Source of the DNA: Bradyrhizobium erythrophlei
Lineage (GTDB): Bacteria > Pseudomonadota > Alphaproteobacteria > Rhizobiales > Xanthobacteraceae
Direction: 5' to 3'
Length of the DNA: 64,000 nt
Assembly (NCBI GenBank): GCA_900129675.1
Contig: FSRD01000001.1
Coordinates: forward strand, 4,887,501-4,951,500
How positions within the stretch are numbered: the stretch's first letter is position 1; each line of letters opens with the position of its first letter. This document shows, piece after piece, positions 16,139-24,271 of this stretch. Under the pieces are notes generated by a model. It did not search any database. It was not told the origin of the DNA and saw nothing but the letters and a program-made list of their open reading frames with translations. The position numbers and the translations under genes are program-made.

Positions 16139-16504
16139 ATGAACGACCGCCAGCGCGATTATTTTCGCGCAAAGCTTTTGGCGTGGAAGGACGAGATCCT
16201 GAGGGAATCGAAGATCACGCTGCAGACCCTGCAGGAAGAGAACGTCAATCATCCCGATCTGGCTGATCGCGCCTCTTCCGAAACCGATCGCGCCATCGAA
16301 CTGCGCGCCCGCGACCGCCAGCGCAAGTTGATCTCCAAGATCGACGCCGCGCTGCAGCGCATCGAGGACAACACCTACGGCTATTGCGAGGAGACCGGGG
16401 AACCGATCTCGCTGAAGCGGCTGGAAGCCCGCCCCATCGCAACGCTGTCGGTGGAAGCGCAGGAACGCCACGAGAAGCGCGAGAAGGTTTACCGGGACGA
16501 GTAG
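16139..16504 (+). CDS. dksA: RNA polymerase-binding transcription factor DksA
   Basis: DksA enters the RNA polymerase secondary channel and, with ppGpp, adjusts rRNA and amino-acid promoters. The coiled-coil tip is conserved: HPDLADRASSE keeps the Asp-x-x-Asp-x-Ala triad (D40, D43, A45). The zinc finger is degenerate: C83 is present, but the other three cysteine positions are T86, S104 and A107. This resembles alphaproteobacterial and zinc-independent DksA proteins. The ATG at 16139 has only AAAGAG upstream; the preceding codons look conserved (YRPSEKEPF), so the true start may be a TTG at 16094 or 16103, adding 12-15 residues. Confidence 0.9.
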   Translation: MNDRQRDYFRAKLLAWKDEILRESKITLQTLQEENVNHPDLADRASSETDRAIELRARDRQRKLISKIDAALQRIEDNTYGYCEETGEPISLKRLEARPIATLSVEAQERHEKREKVYRDE

Positions 16505-16507
16505 GAT

Positions 16508-16531
16508 ATGACCGCCACATGCGGTCATTTT
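16508..16531 (+). terminator. Terminator after dksA
   Basis: Perfect 8-bp stem ATGACCGC/GCGGTCAT with a CACAT loop, followed by TTTG, 4 bases past the dksA stop. Confidence 0.75.
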
Positions 16532-16554
16532 GTTGAGTAGTTATGCCGACACGT

Positions 16555-16616
16555 TAAGAACGAGTCGATCGCGCTGTAAGAACGAGTCGGTTGGTCCTCG
16601 AAGACCAATTCAACCG
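16555..16616. repeat. 13-bp direct repeat and nested hairpin beside a tRNA scar
   Basis: TAAGAACGAGTCG occurs at 16555-16567 and 16577-16589. Directly after it, 16588-16616 can fold into an outer stem CGGTTG/CAACCG and an inner stem TTGGTC/GACCAA. This non-coding stretch lies between the dksA terminator and the tRNA remnant and may be part of the end of an integrated element. Confidence 0.4.
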
Positions 16617-16642
16617 CCTGTTGTTGTTGGCGCTGAGTGGCC

Positions 16643-16697
16643 GCTCGTCAGGCTCATAACCTGAAGGTCATAGGTTCAAATCCTATCCCCACAACCA
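16643..16697 (+). pseudogene. 3' half of an initiator-type tRNA-Met (anticodon CAT), likely attachment-site remnant
   Basis: The anticodon arm (TCAGG-CTCATAA-CCTGA), a five-base variable loop AGGTC, the T arm (ATAGG-TTCAAAT-CCTAT), the 3' acceptor strand, discriminator A and encoded CCA (16695-16697) are all intact. The 5' half is not: upstream sequence pairs with the acceptor strand at only 5 of 7 positions and gives a four-base D loop. Order GCTCG before the anticodon stem resembles initiator tRNA-fMet. Integrating elements often use tRNA 3' ends as attachment sites and leave such halves; the plasmid-type ardC remnant next door supports that. Confidence 0.65.
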
Positions 16698-16727
16698 AAT
16701 AAGATGCTGGATTAGCAGCAGAAAATC

Positions 16728-16756
16728 AAAAAGCCGCTCATCAGAGCGGCTTTTTG
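16728..16756. terminator. Bidirectional-looking hairpin terminator
   Basis: AAAAAGCCGCTC-ATCA-GAGCGGCTTTTT is a perfect 12-bp inverted repeat with a T run on each strand. It would end transcripts from the tRNA remnant on the plus strand and from the small minus-strand gene whose stop lies inside it. Confidence 0.85.
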
Positions 16757-17082
16757 TTTGACTGGAATCGCCACCGAGTCGCCACGGCAAAGGCCAATGC
16801 CGTACAGCCGGTTAGGGCGTCGACCTTAGTCCCCAAAGCGGTCCCCAAAGCTTGCCGATACGCAGCGTAGCTCGTAGGGAAGGGCCCAGCGGCCGGGCCT
16901 GATGGCGGATAGCCGCGCCGACGAGGCCACCAAAACCAACCTGCACCGCATCTGCCGAACGTCTCCATGGTACGGTCCGCGTAGAACACTTCGATGGCGG
17001 CGCCGGTCTGCGGGTGGGCGACGTACAGCGGCTCATGGCCAGCGTGCCTTGCCGGGCCAGCCGTGAGGGTCTGTGGTGCCAT
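16741..17082 (-). CDS. Small hypothetical protein of mobile-element type
   Basis: A 113-residue protein I cannot assign. The first 75 residues (PLYVAHPQTGAAIEVFYADR, then CGAGWFWWPRRRGYPPSGPA and YAAYRQALG) look like a real small domain; the last 35 residues run to a stop inside a terminator hairpin and may be non-native. The ATG overlaps the stop of the ardC remnant (ATGA), so the two were probably one operon on the lost element. Confidence 0.45.
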   Translation of the reverse strand: MAPQTLTAGPARHAGHEPLYVAHPQTGAAIEVFYADRTMETFGRCGAGWFWWPRRRGYPPSGPAAGPFPTSYAAYRQALGTALGTKVDALTGCTALAFAVATRWRFQSNKKPL

Positions 17083-17399
17083 CACGCCGCTCTCTCCGTC
17101 GGCTCGGCGAGCGCTAGGCCGCGAAGGTAGTCGGCAGCTTTGGATGCCTGGCTGCACGCCGTAAAGAATGCCCGTTTGTCGGCTTTCAACAGCTCAATCC
17201 AGTTGGCAATGTAGCCCGCGTTCCTGACGTCACCGTCAAAGCCAAATTCGGCGCACAGGAAGGCAGCGCCCAGTTCTGCAATCAGTTCTTCGGCTGCGTA
17301 ATTGCGCGAGCCGAACCGGTTCTTCAAATCTCGATTAAGGCGCGGCCTGTGTCCCGTCCAGTGCGTCAATTCGTGGAACGCCACGTTGTAGAACCGGTT
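17082..17399 (-). pseudogene. ArdC-type antirestriction/zincin-like protein, 3' remnant
   Basis: About 105 C-terminal residues of an ArdC-like protein: FYNVAFHELTHWTGH is the zinc-metallopeptidase-like HExxH-type segment (HELTH), followed by RLNRDLKNRFGS, YAAEELIAELGAAFL and GYIANWIELLK. ArdC proteins on conjugative plasmids protect incoming DNA from restriction. The N-terminal ssDNA-binding half is missing; the frame continues without a stop straight into the 3' end of the GNAT gene, so there is no native start. A recombination joint near 17390-17405 is the simplest explanation. Confidence 0.75.
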
Positions 17400-17917
17400 C
17401 AGGGCAGTTGCAATGCAAGATGGATCGGAGAGCCTTTCGAGGCGGTCTTGAAGCGGAACTTCTTGAACAACTTCAGCATCGCGCTATTTTCGGGCAACAC
17501 TTCCGCAATCAGTTCCTTGAGGCCAGCGTCCTGCGCCAGGACCGCCAGATGGCGCATCAGGATCGTCCCAATGCCCTGACCCTGATAGTCATCAACCACG
17601 ACGAAGGCGATTTCCGCCTGGCCTGGCTGGACGACGATAAATCGTCCCCCGCCCGCGATAATCGGATGTCCATCTTCATCGATTTGCCCAACGAGTGCGA
17701 CATGGGTTTCGAAGTCGATGTCCAGGAAGAAGGCCAGTTCCTGTTCGGAAAAACCCTTCTTTGGCACGAAGAAGCGTCGTTGACGCGATTGCACGCTGGT
17801 GCGCCCGATCGCCGCAAGCATGTCGGCCCGGTCATCGGGACGAAGCGCGCGGAGTTTGACCGGACGGCCGTCGCGAAGCTGCTCTACCAGGGCCGAATAA
17901 TCGGCGGCTTCAGCCAT
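17399..17917 (-). CDS. GNAT-family N-acetyltransferase
   Basis: A 172-residue acetyltransferase. The acetyl-CoA loop is VVVDDYQGQGIGTILM, and the N-terminal part (KLRALRPDDRADMLAA, SVQSRQRRFFVPK) resembles the GNAT domain found in Pat-type protein acetylases and acetyl-CoA-synthetase fusions. It probably acetylates a protein lysine or small amine; the target is unknown. The ATG at 17917 has GGGAG upstream; 28 more open codons upstream are ignored. The last codons overlap the joint with the ardC remnant, so the natural C-terminus may have been replaced. Confidence 0.82.
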   Translation of the reverse strand: MAEAADYSALVEQLRDGRPVKLRALRPDDRADMLAAIGRTSVQSRQRRFFVPKKGFSEQELAFFLDIDFETHVALVGQIDEDGHPIIAGGGRFIVVQPGQAEIAFVVVDDYQGQGIGTILMRHLAVLAQDAGLKELIAEVLPENSAMLKLFKKFRFKTASKGSPIHLALQLP

Positions 17918-18110
17918 GATGGATGGCTCCCGGGTCTCCGATGGAAATGTTCCCAAAGAGCCAGAGTGACCTTTTGCGTGCGTGTGCTTGATCTGGATCA
18001 AGCGGGAGCTTGCGTGAGCGCCGATAGGCTCGGAACGTAAGGGCAGGTTCTATCGTGCTGCATCCGGTCCGCGCGCCAGGTTGCGCGCGAGTGAACGAGG
18101 TATCGAAACG

Positions 18111-19232
18111 ATGGCCCCGAGGATATCTCGGCAAAACATGTCCGGCGACGAGATCATCCAGCTGGCGATTCGCCTGGGGCTGCTGGCTTTCCTGGTTTAT
18201 TGGTCGTTCGTTCTCGTCCGCCCGTTCATTCCGATACTGGTCTGGAGCATGGTCCTGACCGTCGCCCTGTACCCGCCCTACGATTGGCTATCGGTGCATC
18301 TGGGCGATCGGCCGAAGCTGGCGGCCGCGACCATCACGGTCATCATCCTCGCGATCATTATCGGACCGGTTACATGGCTTGGCTTCGGCCTTGTTGATGG
18401 CCTGCAAGGCCTTGCCGGCCAGCTCGGCGCCGGCACCCTGGCCATTCCGTCGCCTCCCGAAGGCGTCAAGGATTGGCCGATCGTTGGCGGGCAGATTTAC
18501 ACCCTCTGGGACCATGCTTCGACAAATCTCAGGGCTGCGCTTCGCGAACTCGCTCCGCACCTGAAGCCATTGGCGGGTCCGGTACTCGCCTTTGCCGGCA
18601 GTGCAGGCTTCGGAACGCTCAAATTCGTTGCGGCGGTCGCGATTTCCGGCTTCCTGTTCCACTACGGCCCGCGGCTCGTTGCGGCAATAAGGAGAATTCA
18701 GGAGCGGCTGGTCACGCAGCGAAGCCAGGATTTTGTCGCGCTGGCCGGAGTGACGATACGCACGGTGGCTCAGGGAGTCATCGGCGTGGCCGTCCTTCAA
18801 TCGCTGCTGGCCGGAATCGGTTTGAAGCTTGCAGGCGTGCCTCACGCGGGCGTGCTGGCCTTTGCGGTGCTGATTCTTGCAATCCTGCAGATCGGGTCGG
18901 CGGTCGTCCTTATTCCCGTCATGATATGGATTTGGGCGACCAAGGATTTCGCCTTGGCGCTCCCGCTGACGATCTACCTCCTGATCGTGGGGTTCGCCGA
19001 CAACGTCCTGAAACCGATGCTTATGGGGCGCGGGCTGAACACGCCCATGCTTGTCATTTTCATCGGTGTTCTGGGTGGCATGCTGGCGCATGGAATCCTC
19101 GGCCTGTTTGTCGGGCCCATCATCCTGGCGGTGACATGGGAGCTGATAATGGCATGGATCCACGAGGAGCGGGCCGAAGCAGGCGCGGCTGATGTAGAGC
19201 AGGGCACCGAAAAACTCATAACCAAAGCCTAG
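18111..19232 (+). CDS. AI-2E family (PerM-type) membrane transporter
   Basis: A 373-residue inner-membrane protein with about eight hydrophobic segments in the AI-2E exporter pattern: two helices at the N-terminus (LLAFLVYWSFVLVRPFIPIL), a helix pair around residues 80-110, a hydrophilic amphipathic middle, and a C-terminal block ending FADNVLKPMLMGRGLNTPML and GPIILAVTWELI, which are family signatures. The substrate is unknown; members range from autoinducer-2 exporters to sodium/proton antiporters. GAGG precedes the ATG at 18111. The stop TAG forms part of the CTAG target duplication of the downstream IS, but the coding frame is not altered. Confidence 0.88.
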   Translation: MAPRISRQNMSGDEIIQLAIRLGLLAFLVYWSFVLVRPFIPILVWSMVLTVALYPPYDWLSVHLGDRPKLAAATITVIILAIIIGPVTWLGFGLVDGLQGLAGQLGAGTLAIPSPPEGVKDWPIVGGQIYTLWDHASTNLRAALRELAPHLKPLAGPVLAFAGSAGFGTLKFVAAVAISGFLFHYGPRLVAAIRRIQERLVTQRSQDFVALAGVTIRTVAQGVIGVAVLQSLLAGIGLKLAGVPHAGVLAFAVLILAILQIGSAVVLIPVMIWIWATKDFALALPLTIYLLIVGFADNVLKPMLMGRGLNTPMLVIFIGVLGGMLAHGILGLFVGPIILAVTWELIMAWIHEERAEAGAADVEQGTEKLITKA

Positions 19233-19246
19233 CAGCCTGTCGGACT
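19233..19246 (+). repeat. Terminal inverted repeat of the IS1182-type element (distal end)
   Basis: CAGCCTGTCGGACT, perfectly complementary to 20816-20829. It abuts the CTAG duplication that contains the transporter stop codon. Confidence 0.9.
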
Positions 19247-19386
19247 GAGGTGTCGATCTTGGCATGTGCAGACGATGGCGTGCTGCACCTGGGTGACGGA
19301 CGGATTCAATAGTCCCTGAGGGACGAATGCGACGTCAGCGAGCATTCCGGTGCCGAGCGGAACGCCGCGTAGGGACGGCGGGCGCT

Positions 19387-20745
19387 TCAAGCGGCCGCCA
19401 GGGCGAACATTCGCTTCATATTCCCCGCCATGGTGACGAGGCTCCACTCACCTTGCACCTTCTCAAGGCCGCGCAATAGGAACTGGCGGAAGCCCATCAC
19501 CGATTTGATGATCCCGAACACCGGTTCCGGGGTCTGCTTGCGCAGGGCATAGAGCTTCTTGCCTTCGGGCGTCTGCAGACGGTAGCTCATGGCATCGAGC
19601 GCCGTTGGGTTCTGCGGCGCCGGCGGTGCTTTTGCAAAGCGCTCCGACAGGGGCGGATAATGCGATTGCCGGCCCTGCGCGATCATCGGGTCGATCTGCG
19701 CCGCCGCGCACAGCATGACGTTGGCTTCACTGAAGTAGCCGGTGTCCGCCAACAAAGTGGTCGGCTTTCCCAGCTCCGCCGGCAAGGCCTCGATCCGCTT
19801 CAGCAACGGCTCGATCTGCTGCTTGTCGTTGGGCGCCTGAACCACCTGCGCGGCGATCACCAGGAGGCTGTTCGCCGCCACCACCGCCTGGGCGTTGTAG
19901 CACTGCTCGAAGCCACCGCCTGCCACCGGCATGATGCGCGACTCTTCGTCGGTCAGATTGATCTGATCGGTTGGCAGCGCACCTTCGGTAGGGGGCTGGG
20001 GCGGCTTGCCTCCGGACTTCTTGCCGGTGGCCTTGGCCTTTGCCGCACGCGCCGCCAGCTTGGCCTCATGCTCGGCCTTCTCCCGTTCATACCGCTCTTT
20101 GGCGCGGGCTTCGATCTTGGCGCGGGCCTCGGCAAGCTTCGCCAAGCGCTTCTCGCGGCGTGCCAATTCCTCAGGAATTGACATGCCGTCGGGCACATCC
20201 GCTTTGTCCGCGGCTTCCGCCCGCGCCAGCAGATCGGCCACTTCCGCCTTCAATTGCGCCTCAATCTTGCCGGCGTGCTCATACGACAGCGCGCTGTGCC
20301 GGCTGGCGTTGGCGTGGATCTTCGTGCCGTCGAGCGCAACGGTGCCGATCTTGAGCATCCCCATCTCGCGCGCCAGCTCCAGCAGCCGCACGAACAGCCC
20401 CTCGATCTCCTTGAGAAAGCGCCGCCGAAATGTCGCGATCGTGTCGTGATCGGGATGGTCGTTCGCCGCAATGAAGCGGAACGCCACCGAATCGTACGTC
20501 GCCCGCTCCAGCTTCCGGCTCGAGAACACGCCCGTCGCATATCCGTATACGAGCAGGCCCAGCAGCAGCGCGGGATGGTACGAAGCCGATCCCGCTCCCC
20601 GGTAGCTGTTGCTCATCGCCGAAAGATCCAGCCCATCAATGACCTCGACAACGAAGCGCGCCAAGTGCCTCTCAGGAAGCCACTCGTCCACCGACGGCGG
20701 CAGAAGGTATCCGGTCTCGCGATCGATCGTACGGAAATTGCTCAA
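19387..20745 (-). CDS. IS1182 family transposase
   Basis: A 452-residue DDE transposase. N-terminal DUF772-type segment (RETGYLLPPSVDEWLPERHLARF-type region), then the first catalytic Asp in VALDGTKIHANAS, a long charged coiled region (residues about 170-260, Ala/Lys/Glu-rich), the second Asp in LLADTGYFSE, and the Glu in TPEPVFGIIKSVMGFRQF. All three catalytic positions are present and the frame is unbroken. The predicted start is a TTG. Confidence 0.93.
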   Translation of the reverse strand: MSNFRTIDRETGYLLPPSVDEWLPERHLARFVVEVIDGLDLSAMSNSYRGAGSASYHPALLLGLLVYGYATGVFSSRKLERATYDSVAFRFIAANDHPDHDTIATFRRRFLKEIEGLFVRLLELAREMGMLKIGTVALDGTKIHANASRHSALSYEHAGKIEAQLKAEVADLLARAEAADKADVPDGMSIPEELARREKRLAKLAEARAKIEARAKERYEREKAEHEAKLAARAAKAKATGKKSGGKPPQPPTEGALPTDQINLTDEESRIMPVAGGGFEQCYNAQAVVAANSLLVIAAQVVQAPNDKQQIEPLLKRIEALPAELGKPTTLLADTGYFSEANVMLCAAAQIDPMIAQGRQSHYPPLSERFAKAPPAPQNPTALDAMSYRLQTPEGKKLYALRKQTPEPVFGIIKSVMGFRQFLLRGLEKVQGEWSLVTMAGNMKRMFALAAA

Positions 20746-20815
20746 CGGCGCCCCACCCAGTCGAAGAAAGGCCGAATCAATGCATCGATTCTACCTAACC
20801 CCGCTCGCTCCGCTA

Positions 20816-20829
20816 AGTCCGACAGGCTG
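20816..20829 (-). repeat. Terminal inverted repeat of the IS1182-type element (transposase-start end)
   Basis: AGTCCGACAGGCTG, perfectly complementary to 19233-19246 and followed by the second copy of the CTAG duplication. Confidence 0.9.
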
Positions 20830-20833
20830 CTAG

Positions 20834-21122
20834 GCCACGTCGGCGCGGTCGCGCGGACAACGCCTATGTCTAATGTTCTTGCGACGGTGCGCTCGCCGTA
20901 GGATGACGACACGGGTCAAGTCACACGGGCTACTACACGCTGGCTGATGGCGTCCTAAAATGACGGAGCAAGGGCGCTCCGGTGCGTAAACTGCACACGG
21001 GGCGAGAAGATCCTGAGGCGACTACAATTGCAAAGCAGTTGGCGCTCGAAATCTATCACATGCTGCGGGGCGATACTGCCACAACATCAACGGGATTTGG
21101 GCGCGCTCTCAATTTTTCGGCC
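20834..21122. other. Gap between the IS and the O-antigen ligase gene
   Basis: About 290 bases with no gene I can support. A short plus-strand frame from 20982 runs antisense into the ligase gene and has no recognisable product. The sequence is the original right flank of the IS insertion point. Confidence 0.4.
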
Positions 21123-22472
21123 TTAGGGGTATGCCACGTGGGGTGCGTTATTACGCCCACCCACACTCTCCACCGACACGCAGCACCGCCGCTGCTGGTG
21201 CTTGAGCAGTCCGCCAGCGACACCCACGCCCAACACGTACATCCAGCCCTCGTGGAAATCGAATATGTGAGAATTGAACAGTGAGGTGAAAACGTTTTGC
21301 ACCACCACCATCAATCCGATCCATGTTACCAACCCGTCGCCGCGGAACAGCAGCATATGCTGCAGCCACATCGCATATAGCACGACAATGCCGATCGCGC
21401 CCCACTGGATCGCGACGTTCAGAGTCTGGTTGTGCGGATTTCCGACGACCTGTGCGGCTGCGCCGGACTGGTCAACGGCCGCCTCCTCAAAAAGCCCGCG
21501 TATCGATCCGGTTCCATGGCCGAGGAACGGCGCCTCGAAAAAAAACCGCAGCGATTTTTGCCAGAATTCCAGCCGCAACCCGATCGATGTCGCGGCGTTT
21601 CGCTCTTTGTACAATTGATAATCCATCAAAACGGTCTCGGCCTTCCAGCGCAATTGAGGTGATGTTGCCCACGCCAGTCCTCCGAATACCGTCGTCACGC
21701 ATAGTATGATGACGATGCTTCGCCATTTTAGGTGAAGCAGCGCAAATACAGCGAGCATGATCGGCATCGTGACGAGCGCCGTCCGCGACACGATCACGAA
21801 CGCCATGTTGACGACGAAGCTCAGGGAGAGCGCAATGAGCAACGCCGCCGGCAAAATTCTTTTCGAGCGCAGCAGGCTGACGATCGGATAAGCCAGCGCC
21901 ACGGCGCACAGGGTGAATTCCTGGCTTTGGTCGATATAGTTTTTGACCGGAACGCCATATGCGGCAACGCCATAATAGTCTTTGAGCGGTACGGCCCTGA
22001 GCGCGAGCCTTGGGTCGAACGCGACGATCCAGGAGATCGCCAGCAACAGCACACAAGATACCAGAAAGGCTGTCAACACCTGCACGCCGCGCGTGGAGCG
22101 TTCAAAATGATAGAACAGGAATGGTATCGCCAACAGCTTCGCCACCGGACTTACGCCGTGGAGTCTCGCAGACCATGGGCCATCCGCCCACAGCGTCCCG
22201 ATGACAGCTAGCGCGAAGAATGCAATTGGCAGGAAGCAAGCCGGATGTTTGAGAGAGCGCAGAAATGAGTGTGGTTCAACTGTCGGGATTAATACAAAGA
22301 ACCAGACGATCATAAAAATCGCGACGGCTGTCGTTGACCACGGAATGGAGGCCGCCACCAGAACCGGGTATATGTCGACACAAAGGAGCCAAAATGGGGA
22401 TCGCGTGGCCGATAAGAAAAGTGAGTATACTCTCGCACGCTTTTGCGCGGATTTGAGGGCAGCTTCCAGCAT
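21123..22472 (-). CDS. O-antigen ligase family protein
   Basis: A 449-residue polytopic membrane protein with about 11 hydrophobic segments and the Wzy_C/WaaL signature: a large periplasmic loop after residue about 300 holding FLGHGTGSIRGLFEE and GNPHNQTLNVAIQWG, where the His is the likely catalytic residue. Such enzymes transfer finished O-antigen from undecaprenyl diphosphate to lipid A-core. The start at 22472 puts the first transmembrane helix near the N-terminus; the frame is open for 52 codons more. It lies near an ABC-2 O-antigen exporter pair, so a ligase role fits. Confidence 0.82.
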   Translation of the reverse strand: MLEAALKSAQKRARVYSLFLSATRSPFWLLCVDIYPVLVAASIPWSTTAVAIFMIVWFFVLIPTVEPHSFLRSLKHPACFLPIAFFALAVIGTLWADGPWSARLHGVSPVAKLLAIPFLFYHFERSTRGVQVLTAFLVSCVLLLAISWIVAFDPRLALRAVPLKDYYGVAAYGVPVKNYIDQSQEFTLCAVALAYPIVSLLRSKRILPAALLIALSLSFVVNMAFVIVSRTALVTMPIMLAVFALLHLKWRSIVIILCVTTVFGGLAWATSPQLRWKAETVLMDYQLYKERNAATSIGLRLEFWQKSLRFFFEAPFLGHGTGSIRGLFEEAAVDQSGAAAQVVGNPHNQTLNVAIQWGAIGIVVLYAMWLQHMLLFRGDGLVTWIGLMVVVQNVFTSLFNSHIFDFHEGWMYVLGVGVAGGLLKHQQRRCCVSVESVGGRNNAPHVAYP

Positions 22473-23469
22473 GTTTATACAACTACGGTTGATATCGCTG
22501 GCACGGTCGTTCGGGCCGTCTCCGTTAGCCCAATAGCACAACCCATCAGCGCGAAAACGACCGCGTCGCGACTGACGCGTCAACTGGCGAGAATATGAAA
22601 CAGAATAAAAAGTAGCTACGCAACACAAATCTCGACAAAGCGCCTTGCCACGCCAAAGGGAGTATCATGCTTCCCACTAGAACAATAATTAGAGCAGCAG
22701 TGATCGGCGTTGGTCGACCGCGCTGCGCACAAGCGGGGCATGAAGCCTTCCGAGACGTCCGCCAAGCCCCTTCTGACGGGCCTACGGCTTGATGGTTCCG
22801 TCCGCCCCGGGACGCCTCTACAACGTCGTTAACGGGCAGCGGGCGTATGCTCTCGTTTCGGGCGACCGTATCGAGTCGATTGGTTACCACGCGGACAAGC
22901 CGAACGATGTCAGAACGTGGGTCCCGGTCGAATACGAAGACAGCGAACCTTTCGACATTACGAAGCGCTGGTGCTTGTCTCCGATTGATCGGCTCGAGGC
23001 CAGCCGGTAGTTCGGGTTTTTCAATTGGTCCCTTAGTCTTGGGAGTACGCCTGATGCCCGTGTTTTGGTGGACCCGCACCTCTGGCAGCAACGGCAGCGC
23101 CGATCCCTTGACAAGTTTTTTTGAAGAACAATCACCGGCAGCCTCAACGACAGCACCCGCGCGACGATGCCGGATCGGACGCGTTCCTTTGCACCCCCAA
23201 GGGACTCGCATGGCAACGCCGTCATTACCTTCCGGCGGACCAGAGCGACTTTCATTTATAATACCCGGCGCCCGCGAAACCGGTCGTGGTCGGTCATCTG
23301 GTTCCGGGAGCGCCCACGTTGGTTTCGACGAGTTCAATTTATGCCATATTTGGAGCATCTGTTAATTGCAAGACTAGGCAGCAACGGCTAAAGTTTCGTA
23401 CGATTTCTCAATGGGTTATCGCCCCCACAAACAAACAATTGGGGCTCGCGAAGATTGAGGACTATCCTA
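22473..23469. other. Poorly coding region between ligase and exporter genes
   Basis: About 1 kb without a gene I recognise. It includes one weak plus-strand frame (22789-23010, listed separately) and a long open minus-strand frame (22546-23358) with no family resemblance and no conserved start. The promoter of the wzm-wzt-like pair must lie near its right end; no -35/-10 is convincing. Confidence 0.4.
22789..23010 (+). CDS. Short hypothetical protein
   Basis: A 73-residue frame with protein-like composition (RLYNVVNGQRAYALVSGDR, then WVPVEYEDSEPFDITKRW). I do not recognise it. There is no good ribosome site, and frames on the opposite strand are also open, so it may be a remnant or chance. 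Confidence 0.25.
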   Translation: MMVPSAPGRLYNVVNGQRAYALVSGDRIESIGYHADKPNDVRTWVPVEYEDSEPFDITKRWCLSPIDRLEASR

Positions 23470-24267
23470 ATGGCAACGTCTACCGACGCGGACAGGGCGC
23501 TGCGTGACCTTCGAGACGTCGTCGTTCGGTCGACGATCTGGTCGTCGCTGGCGAATGCCGATATTCGATCGAAATATCGCCTATCCACTTTCGGATCGCT
23601 TTGGATCACAATGACGACCGGCGCCATGGCGTTGGCCATCGGCTTGTTCTATGGGCAGTTCTTCGGCCAGGACATGCGCAGCTACCTTCCTTATTTCACC
23701 GCAAGCATCATCACCTGGACTTTTATTTCGTCGGTGCTCGGAGAAGCATCACTCACCCTTGTGGGGGCCGGAAATCTGATCAAGTCGTCGCAAATGCCGA
23801 TCGTATTCCACATCCTGCGGATGTTACACCGCAATCTGATCATCGTTTTGCACAATGCAATTGTCTTGGCTGCGATCTGGCCGTTCGTGCGATGGTCGCT
23901 TCATCCCAGTGCCGTGCTGAGCCTGGCCGGCCTGGTTCTCCTCTATCTGTTTCTGGTCGGCACATCGGTTATCATTGCGATCATTTGCGTGCGGTATCGC
24001 GACGTTCCTCCGCTGATTCAGGTGCTCATTCAGTTTCTGTTCTTTCTGACGCCGATCATTTGGTACCCTGAACAAATCAAATTTGGCGCGGAACTCCTCA
24101 AATTGAATCCCGTGACGTATATGCTGATGATCGTACGAGATCCGATCCTTGGACGACCTGTGGAAATCCAGACCTGGATGATCGCCATTGGCCTTTCCGC
24201 GGCTTCTTTGATTGCGGGATCGCTTATGTATGTGCGCTATCGGCGCCGCATCGCATATTGGGTTTGA
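23470..24267 (+). CDS. ABC-2 type polysaccharide exporter permease (Wzm type)
   Basis: A 265-residue inner-membrane protein with six hydrophobic segments. The N-terminal cytoplasmic part (RDVVVRSTIWSSLANADIRS, then KYRLSTFGSLWITM) and the late segment (VPPLIQVLIQFLFFLTPIIW-type, followed by YPEQ) are hallmarks of Wzm/KpsM/TagG permeases that export finished lipid-linked glycans. It is followed 4 bases later by its ATPase gene. An in-frame TTG at 23455 is possible; the ATG at 23470 gives the usual N-terminus. Confidence 0.87.
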   Translation: MATSTDADRALRDLRDVVVRSTIWSSLANADIRSKYRLSTFGSLWITMTTGAMALAIGLFYGQFFGQDMRSYLPYFTASIITWTFISSVLGEASLTLVGAGNLIKSSQMPIVFHILRMLHRNLIIVLHNAIVLAAIWPFVRWSLHPSAVLSLAGLVLLYLFLVGTSVIIAIICVRYRDVPPLIQVLIQFLFFLTPIIWYPEQIKFGAELLKLNPVTYMLMIVRDPILGRPVEIQTWMIAIGLSAASLIAGSLMYVRYRRRIAYWV

Positions 24268-24271
24268 AACA

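Larger units (their letters stand above)
19233..20829 (-). mobile_element. IS1182-family insertion sequence, intact
   Basis: A 1597-bp element bounded by perfect 14-bp inverted repeats (CAGCCTGTCGGACT at 19233-19246; its complement at 20816-20829) and flanked on both sides by CTAG (19229-19232 and 20830-20833), a 4-bp target duplication. It carries one transposase gene on the minus strand. Intact ends, intact gene and perfect duplication suggest a fairly recent insertion, precisely at the stop codon of the AI-2E transporter gene. Confidence 0.92.

Noticed and set aside
15257..16528. 423-codon minus-strand frame across the reductase and dksA genes
   Set aside because: It spans two recognised plus-strand genes and a terminator and has no recognisable domain.
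16625..16697. A complete functional tRNA-Met gene
   Set aside because: The 5' acceptor strand pairs at only 5 of 7 positions and the D loop would be four bases, so only the 3' half is supported.
18288..19265. 325-codon minus-strand frame opposite the AI-2E transporter gene
   Set aside because: Composition is Arg/His/Gln-rich, as for antisense of a membrane-protein gene; no motif.
22546..23358. 270-codon minus-strand frame in the gap before wzm
   Set aside because: Low-complexity N-terminus, a single hydrophobic stretch, no ribosome site and no family resemblance; not strong enough to list as a gene.
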